Shown here: positions 16,350 to 22,733 of the stretch, piece by piece
Layout of the letters: each line of letters opens with the position of its first letter
How positions within the stretch are numbered: the first letter of the stretch is position 1
The notes under the pieces: generated by a model
Told to the model about the DNA's origin: nothing
What the model saw: only the letters and a program-made list of their open reading frames with translations
Databases searched by the model: none
From: a virus
Reading direction: 5' to 3' (one strand)
DNA length: 31,843 nt
IMG/VR virus record: IMGVR_UViG_3300046817_000787
Location: 1-31,843 of that record
Position numbers and translations under genes: made by a program

Positions 16350-16522
16350 GGGAGTAACCATTCAAAAAACAATATCAATAGGGCTATTGGGCCAAAAACC
16401 AGATATCGCAGTATCGTCTTAAGGTAAAAAAGTCCCACAACGGCTATAGCGCTTGCTGATATGCTGGCTAGCAGAACAGCCAAATAACACCAATAGGCGC
16501 GGACGAGCGGGGTGGTTGTCAT
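16346..16522 (-). CDS. Small two-span membrane protein, 58 aa
   Basis: An ATG at 16522 opens 58 codons leftward. After MTTTPLVRAYWC come two hydrophobic segments (residues ~12-32 and ~40-55) separated by a short basic turn (LKTILRY), and the protein ends EWLLP. The stop overlaps the next gene's start as ATGA, which supports expression. No family is recognised. Its first 25 bases, starting with the ATG, are an exact copy of the first 25 bases of the downstream gene, while the rest is unrelated. Base composition is more AT-rich than neighbouring genes, suggesting recent acquisition. Confidence 0.6.
   Translation of the reverse strand: MTTTPLVRAYWCYLAVLLASISASAIAVVGLFYLKTILRYLVFGPIALLILFFEWLLP
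16498..16522 (-). repeat. 25-bp direct repeat, copy B (gene 5' end)
   Basis: Exact second copy of 16325-16349. It forms the first 25 coding bases of the 58-residue membrane protein gene. Identity stops at both edges, so the duplicated unit is only the start of the gene. Confidence 0.9.
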
Positions 16523-16528
16523 CTACTT

Positions 16529-16903
16529 CTACCCCCGCCTGGTCGCGATGGCGAAGTGCAGCTTGTGGCGCAGGGTATCGCGCTCCATTTCCAACTCCCG
16601 CAGCATTCCCTCGTAGTGCTGGGACTTTGCGGCGAGGGATGCGAGGGCGGCGTCGCGCTCTTTTCCGCAGCTTATATTTTCATCGGCCAGAATTATAAGA
16701 CGTTCCCGCGCCAACTTGTATTCGGCAGCTTGCGATTTATAGAGGCCCTCAAAGTCGTCGCGCTCCTGGGTGAGGCGGGCGATTTGTTTGACAAGGAAAC
16801 AATAATCACAGCCTCGATCTTCGCTGTTGCCTGAATGTCTAATGCGAATTGAAGCCAATCGCGCTGCGGCCAGCCGCTCGGCGTCCTTCATAGGATTGAC
16901 CAT
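16529..16903 (-). CDS. Coiled-coil hypothetical protein with CDYC motif
   Basis: The product has 124 residues. Near the N-terminus is RGCDYCFLVKQI, a CxxC pair. From about residue 35 to the end the sequence is a charged helix with heptad-like spacing (LTQERDDFEGLYKSQ and LREMERD-like repeats), consistent with a coiled coil. No family is recognised. I chose ATG 16903 because it overlaps the upstream stop as TAATG and has GGGAG about ten bases before it. The N-terminal KDAERLAA resembles the TKDAES start of the upstream gene, suggesting shared 5' sequence. Confidence 0.65.
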   Translation of the reverse strand: MVNPMKDAERLAAARLASIRIRHSGNSEDRGCDYCFLVKQIARLTQERDDFEGLYKSQAAEYKLARERLIILADENISCGKERDAALASLAAKSQHYEGMLRELEMERDTLRHKLHFAIATRRG

Positions 16904-17151
16904 TATTCGGTGGCTCCCATAGCCCATCTGGAGTCTGATTTCTTGTCACTTTTCCCAGAGATTAAGTCACGATTATACCAATAAGCGGCTAGTGCTTCTT
17001 CACGAGCTTTAAACGGGCCGCCGGGTGCGTTAAAGGGATACCATAAGTTGTCCATCCCTTTATAAATTTTTGTATTAGCTAACAAGCCACGCCCATATTC
17101 TATATCGTCGCGGACATTGTTTGACTCGGCGTCCTTCGTAGGTTCGCTCAT
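16903..17151 (-). CDS. Hypothetical protein, 82 aa
   Basis: The product is hydrophilic, with aromatic clusters (MDNLWYPFNAP, ALAAYWYNRDL). No domain is recognised. The start overlaps the upstream frame's stop as ATGA, and the stop overlaps the downstream start as TAATG, so it is embedded in a chain of coupled genes. GC content is clearly lower than in the structural genes, a trait shared by the whole 16350-17400 stretch. Confidence 0.62.
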   Translation of the reverse strand: MSEPTKDAESNNVRDDIEYGRGLLANTKIYKGMDNLWYPFNAPGGPFKAREEALAAYWYNRDLISGKSDKKSDSRWAMGATE

Positions 17152-17255
17152 TGCAATTCCTCTGCTTTAGCTAACCGACGCGCTTCCATTCGTTTCCAGG
17201 CAAGATAATCGCGTTCGTCTAATTTATCTTTTGCTTGTAATGTGCGCAGCTCGCA
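17148..17255 (-). other. In-frame coding-like extension after the amber codon (35 codons)
   Basis: Directly after the TAG, the same frame reads CELRTLQAKDKLDERDYLAW and then a basic helix (KRMEARRLAKAEELQ), ending in a TGA that overlaps the next gene's ATG as ATGA. It has no usable start codon of its own upstream of the internal Met23. The composition is protein-like, and the junction with the next gene is exactly what this operon uses elsewhere. I infer that this was, or still is, the C-terminus of the small membrane protein. It may be produced by readthrough or be a relic. Confidence 0.45.
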
Positions 17256-17405
17256 CTAAGTGCGGCCATATCTCAACTCAAACAGAACTATGACAAATGC
17301 CGCAATCATCCCTAGCAAGAAGGGGATGAGGGGGTGACCGAACAAACCCGAAAGCGCATCGGGGAGTTTGCCATCCTCTTTATCTATCTTGCTTTCGATA
17401 TTCAC
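17256..17405 (-). CDS. Small membrane protein, 49 aa, ended by an amber codon
   Basis: A GTG at 17405 is preceded by GGAGG six bases upstream, a strong initiation signal. The 49-codon product has a charged N-terminus (NIESKIDKEDG), a hydrophobic segment around residues 26-43 (LIPFLLGMIAAFVIVLF) and ends ELRYGRT at a TAG (17258-17256). The same frame then stays open for 35 more sense codons (see 17148-17255). The amber may be a true stop, a nonsense mutation, or a readthrough site. No family is recognised. Confidence 0.55.
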   Translation of the reverse strand: MNIESKIDKEDGKLPDALSGLFGHPLIPFLLGMIAAFVIVLFELRYGRT

Positions 17406-17435
17406 CCCTCGCCTCCGTCGCTGGTGTCGGGAGGG

Positions 17436-17678
17436 TCAGACATTGGCTGGCGTCCTCTTTCTGCCGTCGCGTAGCGCATCGAACGCCATCTGCGCGGCCT
17501 TCAGCATACCGTCGAGCAAGGGCTTCAACTCCCGATGCCCGTCTTCGTGCGCCTCGCAATAAATGCCCAGCGCCATCGCGAGGACGCCGATACCTTCGTG
17601 GTCGCGAAAGCCTGCATCCCAAAGCTCCGACGCGACCTTGTGCGCAACCGCGATGGTTGCTTTGGGGTCAGCCGGCAT
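17436..17678 (-). CDS. Hypothetical helical protein, 80 aa
   Basis: The product appears largely helical, with a conserved-looking core (AHKVASELWDAGFRDHEGIGVLAMALG) and several His and Cys residues. No family is recognised. ATG 17678 is preferred because it overlaps the KTSC gene stop as TGATG. It belongs to the leftward early operon, and the gap to the next gene is about 30 bases. Confidence 0.62.
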   Translation of the reverse strand: MPADPKATIAVAHKVASELWDAGFRDHEGIGVLAMALGIYCEAHEDGHRELKPLLDGMLKAAQMAFDALRDGRKRTPANV

Positions 17679-17893
17679 CACGACACCTTCCGCGCCGGCA
17701 GCCGCCGCAGGTTCCTACTGACGTAGCTCCCCGGCGACGTGGCGACCAGCAAATCCTGGTACGCGCTCTCCCCGGCGTCGGGGTATGCGTAGACCGAGCC
17801 AGAAGCGAACTCGACCAGCAGCTCGTTCGTCTCGTCATTCCAGCCGACCCGGCTCACGTTGCTGCTCGACACGTCTTTCCACTCAACAGTCAT
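17678..17893 (-). CDS. KTSC-domain protein
   Basis: The product has 71 residues. It matches the KTSC domain: VSSSNVSRVGWNDETNELLV followed by FASGSVYAYPDAGESAYQDLL and SPGSYVSRNLR. This ~60-residue domain was named for its similarity to the C-terminus of a lysyl-tRNA synthetase and is common in phages and bacteria; nucleic-acid binding is proposed. I chose ATG 17893, preceded by GGAGA, overlapping the end of the exonuclease gene by 11 bases. The longer upstream frame translates exonuclease sequence out of frame. Confidence 0.8.
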   Translation of the reverse strand: MTVEWKDVSSSNVSRVGWNDETNELLVEFASGSVYAYPDAGESAYQDLLVATSPGSYVSRNLRRLPARKVS

Positions 17894-18821
17894 CGGTCTT
17901 CTCCATTGCGATCGTGACGCCCCGGCCATCGCGCTTGAAGCGCACCAGCCCCACGGCGCAGAGTCCCACGTCGTCCGGCACCAGCTCGGTCATCGCCTTG
18001 CGGGTGATTGCGTGCAGGTCGGAGGCGCCCTTGGTCTCGGCGAATTGGCGAGCGAGGCGCATAAACTCGCCGCTCCAGTTCGGCCGCTCGTCCATTGGGG
18101 TCTGGTCCAGCAGTATCTGCCGCAGCCTCGGCCGCGGTTTCGGTGCCTCGGCGCGCGGGTTCTGGTCCGCCGGCTCCTCGTCTCTTTCCAGATACCCGTA
18201 GAACTCGCGCTCAGCGGCGATCAGGCGGGCTCGGAACAGCGGGTCCACAGGCTGCTCGACCAATTCCCACTTCTTGCCGGCGAAGATCGAGAGGCCCCAC
18301 CAGTCCACCCCCATGACGACCGCCTGGTGCGTCCCGGCCGGCGTGTAAAGCTGGATCATGTCGTCGCTGGCCCGCGCGATGTCCTTGGCGTCAAGCACCA
18401 TCGGCTCGCCCTGCGCGGTGGTCGTCATCGCGTCCAGGTGTGCGCCCATGAATGGGTAATCCTTGCTGACCTGTAATTCGTCCTTACAGGGGTAGGTCAC
18501 CGCCTGAAGGCCCTTCCATACCGCCCGCAGCATCGGATTCCCGCTGTAGTAGGTCACGGGCCGGCCGGTGCGCTCCTGGCAGTAGGCCAGGTTCAGCGGC
18601 TCGGTGTACTGCCCCATCAGCCGGCGCAGGTCCATCTGCTCACGCGAGACGTTGCGCTTGATGTACCACTGGAGCCCGTCGTAGAAGTCGGCCTCCTGCT
18701 CCAGCCCCTTCTTGATGCGCCACAGCAGATTCCAGCGGCCATCGAGGATCAGCTGTGCATCCCCGGCGCACAGATACTTGCGGCGCGCTTCCAGTTGGTC
18801 AGCGGTCAATCCCAGGTCCAT
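17883..18821 (-). CDS. YqaJ/lambda-exonuclease-like recombination nuclease
   Basis: The product has 312 residues. The N-terminus (ARRKYLCAGDAQLILDG) and Glu74 in GQYTEPLNL fit the YqaJ pattern. The catalytic region is FMGAHLDAM (Asp130) followed by MVLDAKDI (Asp144-x-Lys146), a PD-(D/E)XK core in which the usual Glu is Asp. A later helix (YTPAGTHQAVVMGVDWWGLSIF) matches the conserved C-terminal part of the nuclease domain. These enzymes resect double-stranded ends for annealing by a partner such as ERF, found downstream in the same operon. About 90 C-terminal residues are an extra domain. The ATG has GGGAGAGGG just upstream. The D-x-K substitution is worth noting. Confidence 0.7.
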   Translation of the reverse strand: MDLGLTADQLEARRKYLCAGDAQLILDGRWNLLWRIKKGLEQEADFYDGLQWYIKRNVSREQMDLRRLMGQYTEPLNLAYCQERTGRPVTYYSGNPMLRAVWKGLQAVTYPCKDELQVSKDYPFMGAHLDAMTTTAQGEPMVLDAKDIARASDDMIQLYTPAGTHQAVVMGVDWWGLSIFAGKKWELVEQPVDPLFRARLIAAEREFYGYLERDEEPADQNPRAEAPKPRPRLRQILLDQTPMDERPNWSGEFMRLARQFAETKGASDLHAITRKAMTELVPDDVGLCAVGLVRFKRDGRGVTIAMEKTDDC

Positions 18822-19032
18822 CGCCCTCTCCCTGCAAAATCCGCTTGATGTCGGCCTCGGCCCGCTCGACCAGCCGCAGGATCACCGGGTCGGCACCCAG
18901 TGCCACCCCCTTGATGCTGGACAGCGCCGCCTCGGCAGCCCCGAGCGCGCGGGAATAGCGCATCGACAGCCGGACGGCCCTAATAAGGGCCGAGGAGATG
19001 TCGTTGATTTGGTCAGGGGTATGCTCGGTCAT
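18799..19032 (-). CDS. Hypothetical helical protein, 77 aa
   Basis: The product is a helical protein with a pattern of small and hydrophobic residues (ISSALIRAVRLSMRYSRAL). No domain is recognised. ATG 19032 overlaps the previous stop as ATGA, and the stop lies 23 bases inside the exonuclease gene, so the two are tightly linked. It may be an accessory to the nuclease, but only position suggests this. Confidence 0.65.
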   Translation of the reverse strand: MTEHTPDQINDISSALIRAVRLSMRYSRALGAAEAALSSIKGVALGADPVILRLVERAEADIKRILQGEGDGPGIDR

Positions 19033-19229
19033 GCGGGCCACCACTCGTGCCCGCAGTCCTCGTTGTCGCATATGGCCGTCGCGTTCTCGGCAAGCTCAAT
19101 GTACTCGGTAAGCTCGACCGTCTCGTATTTGCCGTCGCGGAAAAGCGCCCACGCCGTGACGGGCAGCTTCACAGTTGGGCAGCCGCATTTCGGGCACTTC
19201 GCCGGCCCTGTCGGGCGGTCACTCGCCAT
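19029..19229 (-). CDS. Zinc-ribbon protein, 66 aa
   Basis: The product has CPKCGCPT near residues 12-19 and CDNEDCGHEW near the C-terminus. These give a CxxC plus CxxxxC zinc ribbon around a beta-like core (YETVELTEYIEL). Such small ribbons are frequent in phage early operons. Function is unknown; protein or nucleic-acid binding is plausible. ATG 19229 is favoured by the TGATG overlap with the upstream gene, and GTG 19232 is the alternative. Confidence 0.7.
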   Translation of the reverse strand: MASDRPTGPAKCPKCGCPTVKLPVTAWALFRDGKYETVELTEYIELAENATAICDNEDCGHEWWPA

Positions 19230-19387
19230 CACCGGGCCTCCCTCGTGAGGTCGGGCACCAGCGCCTCGACTGCGGCCAGGGTCAGCGTCAACTCCTTCTT
19301 GACGCCGGCCTTATTTTGCAGGTCACGCAGCTTGCGGTAGGCTAGCTCCAGCGCCTGCCGCTCTCGGTCCCTTTTGTCGACGACCAT
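19229..19387 (-). CDS. First gene of the leftward operon, charged helical protein, 52 aa
   Basis: The product is short and highly charged (VVDKRDRERQALELAYRKL), with a leucine-rich helix and a C-terminal VEALVPDLTREAR. I chose ATG 19387 because GGGAGGAA is ideally placed upstream. The longer open frame to 19729 only reads the divergent regulator gene backwards. As the first gene after the operon's promoter region it may be regulatory, but no DNA-binding motif is clear. Confidence 0.65.
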   Translation of the reverse strand: MVVDKRDRERQALELAYRKLRDLQNKAGVKKELTLTLAAVEALVPDLTREAR

Positions 19388-19414
19388 CCACGTTCCTCCC
19401 AAAACCTGCATGTT

Positions 19415-19443
19415 TCTATATAATCTTCGGATGGCATATGCAA
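19415..19443 (-). promoter_or_regulatory. Candidate promoter of the leftward early operon
   Basis: On the minus strand TTGCAT (19443-19438) and TATAGA (19420-19415) are separated by 17 bases and lie about 28 bases before the first start codon. The overlapping TATATA gives a strongly AT-rich -10 region in otherwise GC-rich DNA. The -35 match is only partial. Confidence 0.5.
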
Positions 19444-19450
19444 GCTGCTT

Positions 19451-19475
19451 TTTACCGGCCGTAAAGCGTGCTACG
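19451..19475. promoter_or_regulatory. Candidate operator, element L, in the divergent control region
   Basis: TTTAC at 19451-19455 and GTAAA at 19461-19465 form an inverted repeat with a five-base centre, followed by GCTACG at 19470-19475. A closely similar element lies at 25127-25151, upstream of the other leftward operon. L sits between the divergent regulator and operon genes, where a repressor would act on both promoters. The binding protein is unknown; the adjacent XRE protein is a natural candidate. Confidence 0.5.
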
Positions 19476-19483
19476 CTGCGGCC

Positions 19484-19708
19484 ATGAAAACCGCCTTCTC
19501 CCGCTGGCTGGAGGCCAATGGTCTCAGCGTCTACCAGTTCGCCCGCGATGCCGGGCTTTCGATCCACCAAGTCTACCGGCTGGCGGGCACGCGGCAGTAT
19601 GGCGACACGATCAGCCTCTCGGCGATCGACGCGGTGGCCGAGCTTACCGGGCTGCCGCCGCACAAGCTGGCAGCCGAGGCGATACGGGCGAGGGGCGAGA
19701 GACAATGA
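19484..19708 (+). CDS. XRE/Cro-type helix-turn-helix regulator
   Basis: The product has 74 residues. It shows a typical five-helix DNA-binding layout: SRWLEANGLSVYQFARDAGL, SIHQVYRLAG, then SAIDAVAELTGLPPHKLAAEAI. The HTH spans about residues 12-40. It lacks a long C-terminal dimerisation or cleavage domain, so it resembles Cro-like regulators more than a cI repressor. It lies divergent to the leftward early operon with a repeated operator-like element between them. Its stop overlaps the next gene as ATGA. It may control the switch between leftward and rightward early transcription; this is inferred from layout. Confidence 0.78.
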   Translation: MKTAFSRWLEANGLSVYQFARDAGLSIHQVYRLAGTRQYGDTISLSAIDAVAELTGLPPHKLAAEAIRARGERQ

Positions 19709-19905
19709 CGACATCAACAGAGGCTGCATGGCTGCTCATTATCATTGTCCACGGATGGGGTGCGGGCGTGGGCTCGGCCGGCAACGCCGTGGCGGTTGCG
19801 AGCTTCCACGACAAACTGGCATGCGAGAGCGCCCGTGGCGCAATTCTTATTGCCGACGACAAATACATCGGCCGCGCTCCGGTTATGGTCTGTGTCCCGC
19901 AATGA
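19705..19905 (+). CDS. Small exported or membrane-anchored protein, 66 aa
   Basis: The N-terminus has a hydrophobic segment (AAWLLIIIVHGWGAGVG), followed by a soluble part with two cysteines (KLACESARGAI and VMVCVPQ) that could form a disulphide outside the cytoplasm. Small proteins with this layout are common in phages and remain uncharacterised. The start and stop both overlap the neighbours as ATGA, so it is translated together with the regulator and the RusA gene. Confidence 0.66.
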   Translation: MTTSTEAAWLLIIIVHGWGAGVGSAGNAVAVASFHDKLACESARGAILIADDKYIGRAPVMVCVPQ

Positions 19906-20243
19906 TTAGCTTCACCCTGCCGGTGCCGCCCTCGGCCAACGCGCTGTTCACCTACCGCGCCGGCTCGCGGCAGCGCATCAAGACGGACGCCTACCGGCTA
20001 TGGATCATCGCAGCCGGCTGGGCCATCTCCCGCGCCTCGACCGGCATCCTGCTGTACGCACCGGCAGCGGTGGAGATCACGCTACCCTTCAACCGACAGC
20101 GCGACATCGACAACGCGATCAAGCCGCTGTTGGATTTACTCGTGCGCCACCTGATCGTGAAAGACGACCGCTGGATTGACGACCTGCGGGTGCGCCGGGT
20201 GGCGACGACCGAGCCGTTGACGGTCAGCGTGCGGCAGCTGTGA
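19902..20243 (+). CDS. rusA: RusA-family Holliday junction resolvase
   Basis: The product has 113 residues. It starts FTLPVPPSANALF, a typical RusA beginning, and has the catalytic core RQRDIDNAIKPLLDLLV near residues 65-81, then KDDRWIDDLRV. The Asp residues of RDIDN (68 and 70) and DD (88 and 89) match the acidic metal-binding set. RusA dimers cut four-way junctions, here presumably to resolve branched phage DNA before packaging. ATG 19902 makes an ATGA overlap with the small membrane gene, and the end overlaps the next gene as GTGA. Length fits the family. Confidence 0.88.
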   Translation: MISFTLPVPPSANALFTYRAGSRQRIKTDAYRLWIIAAGWAISRASTGILLYAPAAVEITLPFNRQRDIDNAIKPLLDLLVRHLIVKDDRWIDDLRVRRVATTEPLTVSVRQL

Positions 20244-20494
20244 CCGAGCCGACGCCGCTTGAAGCTGAGCTGCTGCGCGCTATCGCGCTGGCCTGGCACG
20301 AGCTGGGCCTCCGCTGCCCGGTCCGCGCCAGCGTCGCGCACGAGTACCTGGGCGATGTCATCCACTGGGCGGTCCAGTGCCGCACCGTCGAGCGGGAGTC
20401 GGCGATCGCCGCGGCCGAGTGGGTGGACGAGCGCGAGGGCGTGGTTTTCGACGAGACACAACGGATGCTCGCCGACTATCTTGCCGGGCGCTGA
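20240..20494 (+). CDS. Hypothetical protein, 84 aa
   Basis: The product is acidic and largely helical (PLEAELLRAIALAWHELGL, then ESAIAAAEWVDEREGVVF). No domain is recognised. GTG 20240 makes a GTGA overlap with rusA, and no better start exists. It stands between the resolvase and the replication ATPase, so a role in DNA metabolism is plausible but unproven. Confidence 0.65.
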   Translation: MTEPTPLEAELLRAIALAWHELGLRCPVRASVAHEYLGDVIHWAVQCRTVERESAIAAAEWVDEREGVVFDETQRMLADYLAGR

Positions 20495-20561
20495 CCAAAG
20501 GGGCGGGTTGATTTAGGATAAATTCCGGCGGCTTAATCGCGAGAACATTCCTGGGGGAGGC

Positions 20562-21431
20562 ATGGCGTTAGCGCAACAGGACATCGGCCGGCTTCGGGCC
20601 GCCACCGAGCAGGACATTTTCAGCCCGATCGACCCCTCTATATGGGCGGGCAAGCTGCCACCGCGGCGGGATTGGATGGTCGAGAGTTGTTTTATCCGCG
20701 GCTCTGTCGGCATGGTCAACGGCGATGGGGGCGTCGGAAAGTCGCTCCTGATGCAGCAGCTTTTAACCTGTGCCGTCATGGGCCGTGGGTTTCTGGGCCT
20801 CTCCTGCCAGCCGGGGCGGGGCCTTTTTCTTTCTTGCGAAGACGACAGCGACGAGCTGTGGCGGCGGCAGCACGACATCAATCGCGCGATGGGTCTCGAG
20901 ATGGAAGACACAGCCGAGTCGGGGCTGTGGATCGACCCCAGGGTGGGGCGTGACAACGTGCTCTCCCGGCTATGCCAGGACCGTAAAAGCCCGCACTACT
21001 GGACCATGCAGCCGACGCACCTGTTCACCCGGCTGATAGAGTTCTGCATAACCCATGGCATCAGCTACGTCGTCGTAGACACAGCGACACAGACCTTTGC
21101 CGGCAACCAGAATGACGAGCAGCAGGTGGTTCAGTTCATCAACCAGCTGCGCCGGCTCGCGGTGGCGATCCAGGGGCTGGTGCTGATAACGAAGCATCCC
21201 AGCATGGCCGGGCGGGCGCTGGGGACCGGCGAATCGGGCAGCGTGTCGTGGAACAACAGCGTGCGCAGCCGCATCTACATGCACAAGGACAAGGCGCGCG
21301 GGCTGATGATCGAATCGAAGAAGTCGAATTACGGCCCGGCCGATTTACAGCTTCCGATACGGTGGGAGCGCGGCGCCTACATGCTCAACCAGCCCGAGGT
21401 CGCGCAGCCCCGAGGCTACCGAGACGATTGA
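20562..21431 (+). CDS. RepA-like (AAA_25) RecA-fold replication ATPase
   Basis: The product has 289 residues. The Walker A motif GDGGVGKS spans residues 54-61, the Walker B strand YVVVDTATQTF has Asp173, and a later VLITKHPSMAGRALGTGESGSVSWNNSVRSRIYM matches the sensor region of RepA/AAA_25 proteins. This family includes the hexameric helicase of plasmid RSF1010 and many phage proteins that probably drive replication. GGGGGAGG precedes the ATG closely. The last 16 bases overlap the convergent small gene on the other strand. A DNA-repair ATPase is the main alternative. It may be the main replication motor of the phage. Confidence 0.83.
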   Translation: MALAQQDIGRLRAATEQDIFSPIDPSIWAGKLPPRRDWMVESCFIRGSVGMVNGDGGVGKSLLMQQLLTCAVMGRGFLGLSCQPGRGLFLSCEDDSDELWRRQHDINRAMGLEMEDTAESGLWIDPRVGRDNVLSRLCQDRKSPHYWTMQPTHLFTRLIEFCITHGISYVVVDTATQTFAGNQNDEQQVVQFINQLRRLAVAIQGLVLITKHPSMAGRALGTGESGSVSWNNSVRSRIYMHKDKARGLMIESKKSNYGPADLQLPIRWERGAYMLNQPEVAQPRGYRDD

Positions 21432-21691
21432 TCCTCGTAGGCCGAGTTGAGGCGGATCGCCGTAGCTACCGCGGCAAATGCTGAGTGGGTGGGAAGCGGT
21501 ATCTGTTGCCCGTCGCTGGCGACCAGCACGAAGGCCGGGATCGGCATGCCGTTGGGCTTCGTCGGGAAATCGACGCGATAGGGTCCGGGCGGCAGCGGCG
21601 CCAGGTCCAGCGCGGCCTCGATCGTGCGCCGGTCAAGCCGTTGCGCGCGACGCACCGCCCGCCGCCGCCGCCACCATCGCGCGATGCTCAT
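21416..21691 (-). CDS. Duplicated basic protein, short copy (module 2)
   Basis: The product has 91 residues. It starts with an arginine-rich stretch (MSIARWWRRRRAVRRAQRL) and continues with PLPPGPYRVDFPTKPNG and VLVASDGQQIPLPTHSAF. It is nearly identical to residues 1-75 of the protein at 22733-23068, then ends with an unrelated 13-residue tail. ATG 21691 makes an ATGA overlap with the nuclease gene. No function is recognised; the basic N-terminus could bind nucleic acid. It converges with the RepA-like gene. Confidence 0.72.
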   Translation of the reverse strand: MSIARWWRRRRAVRRAQRLDRRTIEAALDLAPLPPGPYRVDFPTKPNGMPIPAFVLVASDGQQIPLPTHSAFAAVATAIRLNSAYEDQSSR

Positions 21692-21960
21692 CGTTCCGCC
21701 GCGAGCGCGGCCGCGAGCGAGGAGAATTTCTCGACGGCTTGCCTGCCAATGAGAACCAGCGCCGCAGCATTGCGGGGCAGTTTCGAGAGCTGTCCTGCAA
21801 TACGATCGGAATGCCACTGCTTAACCTCAACGTATAGGTCCATCGCCGGCAGGTAAAAATCCAGATTCGTTGGGTCGGACTGGGTTTGCTCCGGGCGCGT
21901 ATATTCTACCCCGGCGCCCTCCATCAGGATGATAAATTGCTTTTCAAGGGGGCACGTCAT
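21688..21960 (-). CDS. Small PD-(D/E)XK-like nuclease candidate, 90 aa
   Basis: The segment NLDFYLPAMDLYVEVKQWHSDR (shown here as its parts NLDFYLPAMDL and YVEVKQW) contains an Asp, a spacing of about ten residues and E-x-K, the arrangement of PD-(D/E)XK nucleases such as very-short-patch or restriction-like enzymes. An upstream EKQF...GVEYTRPEQ segment resembles their N-terminal helix. At 90 residues it is minimal. ATG 21960 has GGAGGA suitably upstream; the longer open frame is not supported. It takes the slot that an unrelated gene fills in the other module copy. It could be a nicking or junction enzyme. Confidence 0.55.
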   Translation of the reverse strand: MTCPLEKQFIILMEGAGVEYTRPEQTQSDPTNLDFYLPAMDLYVEVKQWHSDRIAGQLSKLPRNAAALVLIGRQAVEKFSSLAAALAAER

Positions 21961-21982
21961 AGGTGCGTCCTCCAAACCCAGG

Positions 21983-22183
21983 TCAGGGCGGCCAGCGTCG
22001 CCACCCAGGCGGCACCCAGAGGCGGCCAGGTCGGCGCGGTCGGTGAGGGAGGGCCAGTATCCCAACAAGCAAGCCGCCCGCTATCGTGTGGAGGGCAGCC
22101 GCTGAGAGGCGGTCAGGCACGGCGAGGGCGGCAATGCTGCCGCCCAACACCAGCGCCGCGAGAATGCCCTGCGCCTTGCTCAT
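21983..22183 (-). CDS. Truncated signal-peptide paralogue of the thermonuclease
   Basis: The product has 66 residues. Its first ~23 (MSKAQGILAALVLGGSIAAL...) are nearly identical to the thermonuclease at 23235-23720, but the following sequence (LHTIAGGLLVGILALPHRP) is unrelated and adds a second hydrophobic stretch. No catalytic residues remain. The start overlaps the upstream stop as ATGA. It may be a degraded copy or a new small membrane protein built on the old signal peptide. The downstream nuclease has its own ribosome site. Confidence 0.58.
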   Translation of the reverse strand: MSKAQGILAALVLGGSIAALAVPDRLSAAALHTIAGGLLVGILALPHRPRRPGRLWVPPGWRRWPP

Positions 22184-22473
22184 CCGGTCGTCACCCTATC
22201 TTCGGCCTCCAGCCGATCTGCAAGCGCCTCCAGTTCTGCAGCTGCCTTTGGATACGCTCTCGGGCGCATGCCGCGGGCAGCTAAATCTCGGAGCGTTGCC
22301 GCTTGGCGGCGCAATACCTCCCATTTGGCAGGCTGGGCCACCGGCTTAAGAACTACGCCAGAAAACAGCTTTCCCGCCTCTCGCTTCATGGCCGCGGCGC
22401 GCGCTCGCTTACTCATTCGGCCTGACGGGCTCAAAAGCGAATGGTCGATAGACGGCCAGGTGCAAGCTCTCAC
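22180..22473 (-). CDS. Basic helical protein filling slot 2 of the second module
   Basis: The GTG at 22473 makes a GTGA overlap with the upstream stop, at the position matching the ATG of the equivalent gene in the other module; this gives 97 residues. An ATG at 22416 (78 residues) is also possible. The product is rich in Lys, Arg and Ala (SKRARAAAMKREAGKLF, then ATLRDLAARGMRPRAY) and helical. It is unrelated to the gene in the same slot of the first module (23717-23896). Function unknown. Confidence 0.58.
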   Translation of the reverse strand: MRACTWPSIDHSLLSPSGRMSKRARAAAMKREAGKLFSGVVLKPVAQPAKWEVLRRQAATLRDLAARGMRPRAYPKAAAELEALADRLEAEDRVTTG

Positions 22474-22733
22474 AACAACGCCTCTCTCTCCAATTTGCCA
22501 CACTCGCTCGCGGCCGCGCCCATCAGCCGGCGGATATCCTCGTCGGCTACCGTGAAGTCGTCTGCCGCCTCCTCGCACTCCGCGGCCAGCGTCAGCGCGC
22601 CGGCCTGGCGGAAGCGTGTCGCGGCCAGCATCAGCAATTCCGGCTGCTGCGTGGCACCTGCCTCCGACGCCCGGTAAAGCAGGGAGGCCCCGGCGGCGCA
22701 TTGCCGCCAGCGTCCCTCGACCTCGCGCGGCAT
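22470..22733 (-). CDS. Helical-repeat protein, duplicate of 23893-24156
   Basis: The product has 87 residues. The sequence (EGRWRQCAAGASLLYRASEA, then ALTLAAECEEAADDFTVADE, then CGKLEREALL) closely follows its paralogue 1.4 kb away. It looks all-helical, like a small helical hairpin. ATG 22733 overlaps the upstream stop as TGATG. No known family. Keeping both copies suggests selection or very recent duplication. Confidence 0.72.
   Translation of the reverse strand: MPREVEGRWRQCAAGASLLYRASEAGATQQPELLMLAATRFRQAGALTLAAECEEAADDFTVADEDIRRLMGAAASECGKLEREALL

Noticed and set aside
19388-19729. N-terminal extension of the first leftward gene
   Set aside because: It reads the XRE gene and promoter region backwards; ATG 19387 has a strong ribosome site.
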